From positions 1 through 8,950 of the forward strand of contig CAMFPZ010000023.1 in assembly GCA_945979635.1 (NCBI GenBank): a stretch of DNA of 8,950 nt. The letters run 5' to 3'. Each line of letters opens with the position of its first letter. Position 1 is the first letter of the stretch. The translations under genes and the position numbers were made by a program. The notes under the pieces are model-generated. The model searched no databases. It had not been told where the DNA came from and worked only from the letters and a program-made list of their open reading frames with translations. Source of the DNA: an uncultured Eubacterium sp. GTDB lineage: Bacteria; Bacillota; Clostridia; Oscillospirales; Acutalibacteraceae. Positions 5,650-8,950 of the stretch are shown piece by piece.

Positions 5650-6045
5650 TTAATTCTGTATAGGTGTACCCCACTCGCCCTCTTGATAAGGTGCTTTTGG
5701 AAGTGTGGTGGTTACCTTTTGTGTTGTGCTCTGGGTTGTCTGTTCATCATTATTGCCGCTTTGTTGTTTTGATGTTGTCGAAACAGACGAGCCGGAGCTT
5801 TTAGTTGTTTGTTGCCCAAATGGCTTTTCGTCCTCCTGCTCAACGCCGACACCCTCACCGTCGTAGTAAACGCTTTGACCTTGAGAATCGTCGGCTTGTA
5901 TTGAGCTTTGTTGCTGTGATGCTTTGGTAGAAGAAGTTGTTGTACTTTCGTCGTCATTCTTTGAGCCTGTGCAGGCAACGAAGCAAACGCTTATTGCCAT
6001 AACCGCAATGCAAAGAATGATTGCAATCTTTTTATTTATTCCCAT
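5650..6045 (-). CDS. small Thr/Ser/Gln-rich putative lipoprotein
   Basis: A 131-residue protein with an N-terminal export signal: basic MGINKK, a hydrophobic core (7-24) and a Cys25 in the context FVAC, a slightly irregular lipobox since Phe stands at -3. The mature part is mostly low-complexity Thr/Ser/Gln (35-56, 80-115), a flexible wall-spanning linker style. Two conserved-looking islands interrupt it: VYYDGEGVGVEQEDEKPFG (59-77) and the C-terminal APYQEGEWGTPIQN (118-131). No enzymatic motif is seen. The start is secure: an in-frame TAA lies at 6057-6055 and AAGGAG at 6056-6051. It overlaps the end of the preceding 47-residue gene by ten bases, in another frame, so it is probably translationally coupled and is the last gene of the operon headed by the large surface protein. 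Function unknown; a surface or spacer role is inferred. Confidence 0.75.
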   Translation of the reverse strand: MGINKKIAIILCIAVMAISVCFVACTGSKNDDESTTTSSTKASQQQSSIQADDSQGQSVYYDGEGVGVEQEDEKPFGQQTTKSSGSSVSTTSKQQSGNNDEQTTQSTTQKVTTTLPKAPYQEGEWGTPIQN

Positions 6046-6179
6046 GAAATCTCCTTACTTTTTTTCAATGACCACGGACGCTCATCCTCTTCTTCCCAAC
6101 CTAACCTACTTGTAGTAATAGGAGATGCAATAGTGAAAAGCTCAATTTCAGCATTTGGTTCTTCATATTCTCTTTTCAT
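6036..6179 (-). CDS. 47-residue small protein between surface-protein genes
   Basis: A short gene easily missed by length cut-offs. It reads MKREYEEPNAEIELFTIASP, then ITTSRLGWEEEDERPW and ends in a Lys-containing tail (…SWE). The start has an excellent AAGGAGG (6193-6187) seven bases upstream, and it begins 21 bases after the large surface-protein stop, its last ten bases overlapping the lipoprotein start. This packing argues strongly that it is translated. It lacks a signal peptide or membrane helix and is acidic with three Trp. The layout (basic start, Y-E-P, an E-x-x-x-F stretch, then I-T-T-S) resembles short uncharacterised proteins I have seen in gut Clostridia; this is recollection, not a search. 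A peptide precursor is conceivable, but no modifying enzyme or exporter is nearby. Function unknown. Confidence 0.7.
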   Translation of the reverse strand: MKREYEEPNAEIELFTIASPITTSRLGWEEEDERPWSLKKSKEISWE

Positions 6180-6200
6180 ACCTCATCCTCCTTACAAGAT

Positions 6201-8950
6201 TTATGCGATTTGGTTGGCGGCATTATTTCTTAATGTGAAATAGTTTACAAGAGCATCAGAATAGTTTTTTATTGAATTGCTTATCGCTGAATTTTCAGTT
6301 TTTGCCAAATCATTATAGCTGTTATTAACTATGCTTGAATAATAGGTTCCGTTATCGTTCTTTACAAAGAATACAACATATGTTTTTTTGCCAAACTCTG
6401 TTGCAGACATATTATTAACATAAAATGCATCAATCTTTGTTGAATCATCCTTGTTTGCATATATGGTATCGCTTGCTCTAGAGAACATTACCGAGTTTTC
6501 GTTATCGATAATATCAGCTACTGTAATACTACCGTCGGCATACTTGTCGTCCTTGTCTGTAAATACAACTGCACCGTAGTCTGCAAAATCGGTTATATTT
6601 TGATTGTCTACGCTAAATGTGTATTTAAGTCCCCAAGGTTCAATGTTTCGTATTGCGGTTGATGAAGTGAATTTATAAGTGCCGTCTGTTGTCGAATCGT
6701 ATTCTAATCCGCTGACAGCAACACTAGGATAATATTCGCTCGGATTAGTTATTTCTGTTGTAGAAACCGCAGAATACATCGTCTTAATACTATCGACAAG
6801 TTTAATTTGAGCGTCTCTCATTTTGCTTTGAGTGTCCGACGGTAAGGTTGAAAACCATTTTTCAGCATTGCTTGTTTTATATACATCAATGTTGTTGTAT
6901 AATGACCTGTTCTTTACAGGACTTGTGTATTTAATTCCCTTATAGGTAAAATCAAACATTACCCAAACAGGTTTTTTCATTTCGTATATATATGAGTTGT
7001 CATACTTCACACCGGCTCTGTTAAAGATTTTGCCTGATTTTGTTGTTTTATCAAACAACACATTTTGAGAGTTAATATTCTTTCCGGTTTTTACTGTCTT
7101 ATTGTTATTTTTTATGCTATCAGCACTCGGAACAACTTTAAGCTCGTCAACTGACTGACCTTTTAAGACATAAACATTATAATCCGAAATATTCGTGTCG
7201 GTATTCATATCTATATAATTACCGTCGAATTTCAAAGTACAGTAGGTTTCTAATATCCACGGCTCTCTGATTTTGAAGTAATTTGTATAGTTAAAGGTGA
7301 ATGACGGGCTTGCGTAAAGGTGTGTTTCTTTGGTTATAGGTGTGCTGAAATCGAACACTTTTTCAGCACTTCTCTCTGTCGGAGAGGTGAACCACATTGT
7401 AACCTTTTGGCTGTCGCCTGTTGGTTGAGTAGCAAATTCGTTATAAACTACATTTTGGAAATACTTTCCGTATTTGTTGTTGGCATCTTTATCGTAGTAT
7501 TCATAATCTTTTTCTAAACCTGAACCGCTTTGTGAGTAGTGGAAAACAACAGGAACAGTCTTTGTTTTGAAGCGAGCATAGTAAGCCTCCGAATTACCCT
7601 GCTCAACAGTAATTGCGAGGTTCGGAGTTGTTGTAATAAGAGTATACTTGCCGTCCTTAATCTTGTACCAACCGTCGAATACATAATTGTGTTCGGCGTC
7701 GGGAGTTGCACGGAAGATGATTTTTTCACCAACAGAGCCGTAGGCGTCTGTTCTCTCAACTCTGCCTTCTGCGTCTTTATGGTCTTCAACATCCGACCTA
7801 TTATCAATAAATGTTTCGGAAACGGTTCCGCCGACAGCTGAATTTATATATTCCTGTTTTTCCAAACTGTGGCCGGTAAGTGTTTGTGCCTGTGCCGTAT
7901 AACCGAACTGCCATTGTGCCGTAAGTGTTACACCGTGCGTTGCGTCTAGCTCAAGCCCTGCAACTGCACCGTCTTCTATAATTTGTCCGTTTTCATCCAA
8001 GTTGTTGAATGTAACATGGCCTAATTTATCAGGCTTTGGATTATATGTTACCTGATGTTTTCCGTTAAGTATAACAAGATTATTACTGCTGTCCTTGATA
8101 GCCCAACCTAAAAATCTTGAGCCTACGCCAAATATATTTGTATTCCAATTTTTATTTGGCACTGCATCGTGCGATTTGTAGAAGCCCACTTGTTCTACTT
8201 CTAAATCGCCGGTTTGATTTTCATTTACAAGACAGTTTTGATAATACGATTCTGTACCGTCTTCTCCTTGTACAATTTGGAAATTATCTCTAAATCCGAT
8301 AAGATTTCCTCCGGCGAGGTTACCCATTACCCATCTGTACGGTTCACCACCATTTGAGTCATAGAGTACATACGGTGCCTTTGAATACATCATATGAATA
8401 TGAACCGGTGACTCAACTGAAACATTGAAATAATAGTCCCATGTTTTTTCAGTACCGTCTGCTTCGGTTGTTGTAGTACCGTCAACCAAGAAGTAATCTT
8501 TTGAAAGCTTTAACTTTTCTTCCTTTGTAAGTCCGTATATGTCGCCTTTATAGATAGGAATATATCTTGTAACCGGAGTTCCGTCATCCTTAAATACGGT
8601 AACATAAGCACCTTGAAATTCGTATTTATCCTTTTCGTCAAGCCTCATTGTACGGATTGTACATAATTCGCCGTCACTTACCGTCGAGTAGAACAAATTA
8701 CCGTTTTTAATATCGCTCGTAATGGTTGCGTTTTCCGTATGAACACCGCCGTTACCGCCCTCAGTAATTGACGATGAAATCGGCTGATAGAGCTTAAAGT
8801 TAATATCGTCAAGCAGGTTACCGTAGGTTGGGTCAGAAGCACTTGCTCGACCGCCTTCTAATGAAGTGAATGCAAAGAGCGTTTCTGTCTGTCCCTTTGG
8901 CACGGTGTATGTACAGTCATAGCGTAATTTGCTGTCCTCACCATTTATTA
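6201..8950 (-). CDS. large secreted surface protein with InlB/Flg_new-like repeats (5' end beyond window)
   Basis: The last 915 residues of a much larger protein; the frame stays open to base 8950, so the beginning, including any signal peptide, lies outside. Domains by bases, in protein order: the end of a beta-sandwich with the GNLLDD motif (about 8805-8815); a Flg_new/InlB-type repeat with FLGWA and TLTAQW (about 8120-7911); a second with VFDGWY and AYYARF (7754-7566); a third ending in ITKETHLYA (7556-7305); then two related C-terminal domains (7268-6762 and 6653-6222), each starting near EPW and ending in a helix. Such proteins are typically exported adhesins or glycan-interacting wall proteins. 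The visible C-terminus has no LPXTG sorting motif, membrane anchor or dockerin, so attachment must use another part of the protein or it is released. It heads an operon with the 47-residue gene and the lipoprotein. A GTG at 8903 is inside the domain and is not a start. Confidence 0.85.
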   Translation of the reverse strand, partial: INGEDSKLRYDCTYTVPKGQTETLFAFTSLEGGRASASDPTYGNLLDDINFKLYQPISSSITEGGNGGVHTENATITSDIKNGNLFYSTVSDGELCTIRTMRLDEKDKYEFQGAYVTVFKDDGTPVTRYIPIYKGDIYGLTKEEKLKLSKDYFLVDGTTTTEADGTEKTWDYYFNVSVESPVHIHMMYSKAPYVLYDSNGGEPYRWVMGNLAGGNLIGFRDNFQIVQGEDGTESYYQNCLVNENQTGDLEVEQVGFYKSHDAVPNKNWNTNIFGVGSRFLGWAIKDSSNNLVILNGKHQVTYNPKPDKLGHVTFNNLDENGQIIEDGAVAGLELDATHGVTLTAQWQFGYTAQAQTLTGHSLEKQEYINSAVGGTVSETFIDNRSDVEDHKDAEGRVERTDAYGSVGEKIIFRATPDAEHNYVFDGWYKIKDGKYTLITTTPNLAITVEQGNSEAYYARFKTKTVPVVFHYSQSGSGLEKDYEYYDKDANNKYGKYFQNVVYNEFATQPTGDSQKVTMWFTSPTERSAEKVFDFSTPITKETHLYASPSFTFNYTNYFKIREPWILETYCTLKFDGNYIDMNTDTNISDYNVYVLKGQSVDELKVVPSADSIKNNNKTVKTGKNINSQNVLFDKTTKSGKIFNRAGVKYDNSYIYEMKKPVWVMFDFTYKGIKYTSPVKNRSLYNNIDVYKTSNAEKWFSTLPSDTQSKMRDAQIKLVDSIKTMYSAVSTTEITNPSEYYPSVAVSGLEYDSTTDGTYKFTSSTAIRNIEPWGLKYTFSVDNQNITDFADYGAVVFTDKDDKYADGSITVADIIDNENSVMFSRASDTIYANKDDSTKIDAFYVNNMSATEFGKKTYVVFFVKNDNGTYYSSIVNNSYNDLAKTENSAISNSIKNYSDALVNYFTLRNNAANQIA

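Noticed and set aside
7320..7841. Open frames antisense or out of frame to the surface-protein gene
   Set aside because: They have low-quality composition, no ribosome binding sites, and lie wholly within a coding region with clear domain content on the - strand.
8901..8903. GTG as start codon of the large surface protein
   Set aside because: The frame is open upstream to the window edge, the residues before it continue the same beta-sandwich domain, and there is no ribosome binding site or signal peptide. The gene is simply cut by the window.
1..8950. CRISPR array, tRNA/rRNA genes, transposase, toxin-antitoxin or defence genes
   Set aside because: No regularly spaced repeats, tRNA-like cloverleaf, rRNA sequence or matching protein motifs were seen on either strand.

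Overview
The window looks like a contig end from a low-to-moderate G+C Gram-positive anaerobe, most likely a gut Clostridia/Ruminococcaceae-type bacterium. The reasons are strong AGGAGG-type ribosome binding sites, lipoproteins with short lipobox signal peptides, BspA-like leucine-rich repeats, InlB/Flg_new-type surface repeats and a clostridial-style GH13 glucosidase. This placement is inference from protein style; no rRNA or marker gene is present. Bases 1-44 are not biological: they are an Illumina Nextera i5 adapter left on the contig, so native sequence starts at 45.

Left part, + strand (45-3468): a GPH/MFS_2-family sugar:cation symporter (64-1779) overlaps by one base a leucine-rich-repeat lipoprotein (1779-2654). 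A new promoter (2671-2700), preceded by a C-tract/G-tract dyad that resembles a CsoR/RcnR-type operator, starts a second unit of two small three-helix membrane proteins of unknown function (2731-3144 and 3160-3468).

Middle (3469-3821): a gene-free stretch of 353 bases between convergent units, unusually rich in structure. It has two almost identical hairpins at its ends, a 23/22-base imperfect inverted repeat, a perfect 15-bp terminator hairpin in the centre and a 13-bp perfect inverted repeat. It supplies terminators for both directions and may be a MITE-like element or a structured RNA.

Right part, - strand (8950 down to 3822): the 3' part of a very large secreted surface protein (running off the window at 8950) is followed by a 47-residue small ORF and a Thr/Ser/Gln-rich small lipoprotein, closing with a clear terminator at 5601-5637. 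Next comes a separately promoted cytoplasmic GH13 oligo-1,6-glucosidase-like enzyme (5483-3822), with a palindromic operator candidate between its promoter and start codon.

Read together, the window suggests carbohydrate use (import by the symporter, intracellular hydrolysis of alpha-glucosides by the GH13 enzyme) next to cell-surface proteins (LRR lipoprotein, repeat surface protein, low-complexity lipoprotein). The transporter and glucosidase are not in one operon, so their pairing is inference. I found no defence system, CRISPR array, tRNA, rRNA or transposase gene. The least explained parts are the nested intergenic element, the 47-residue gene and the small membrane-protein pair behind its metal-operator-like dyad.
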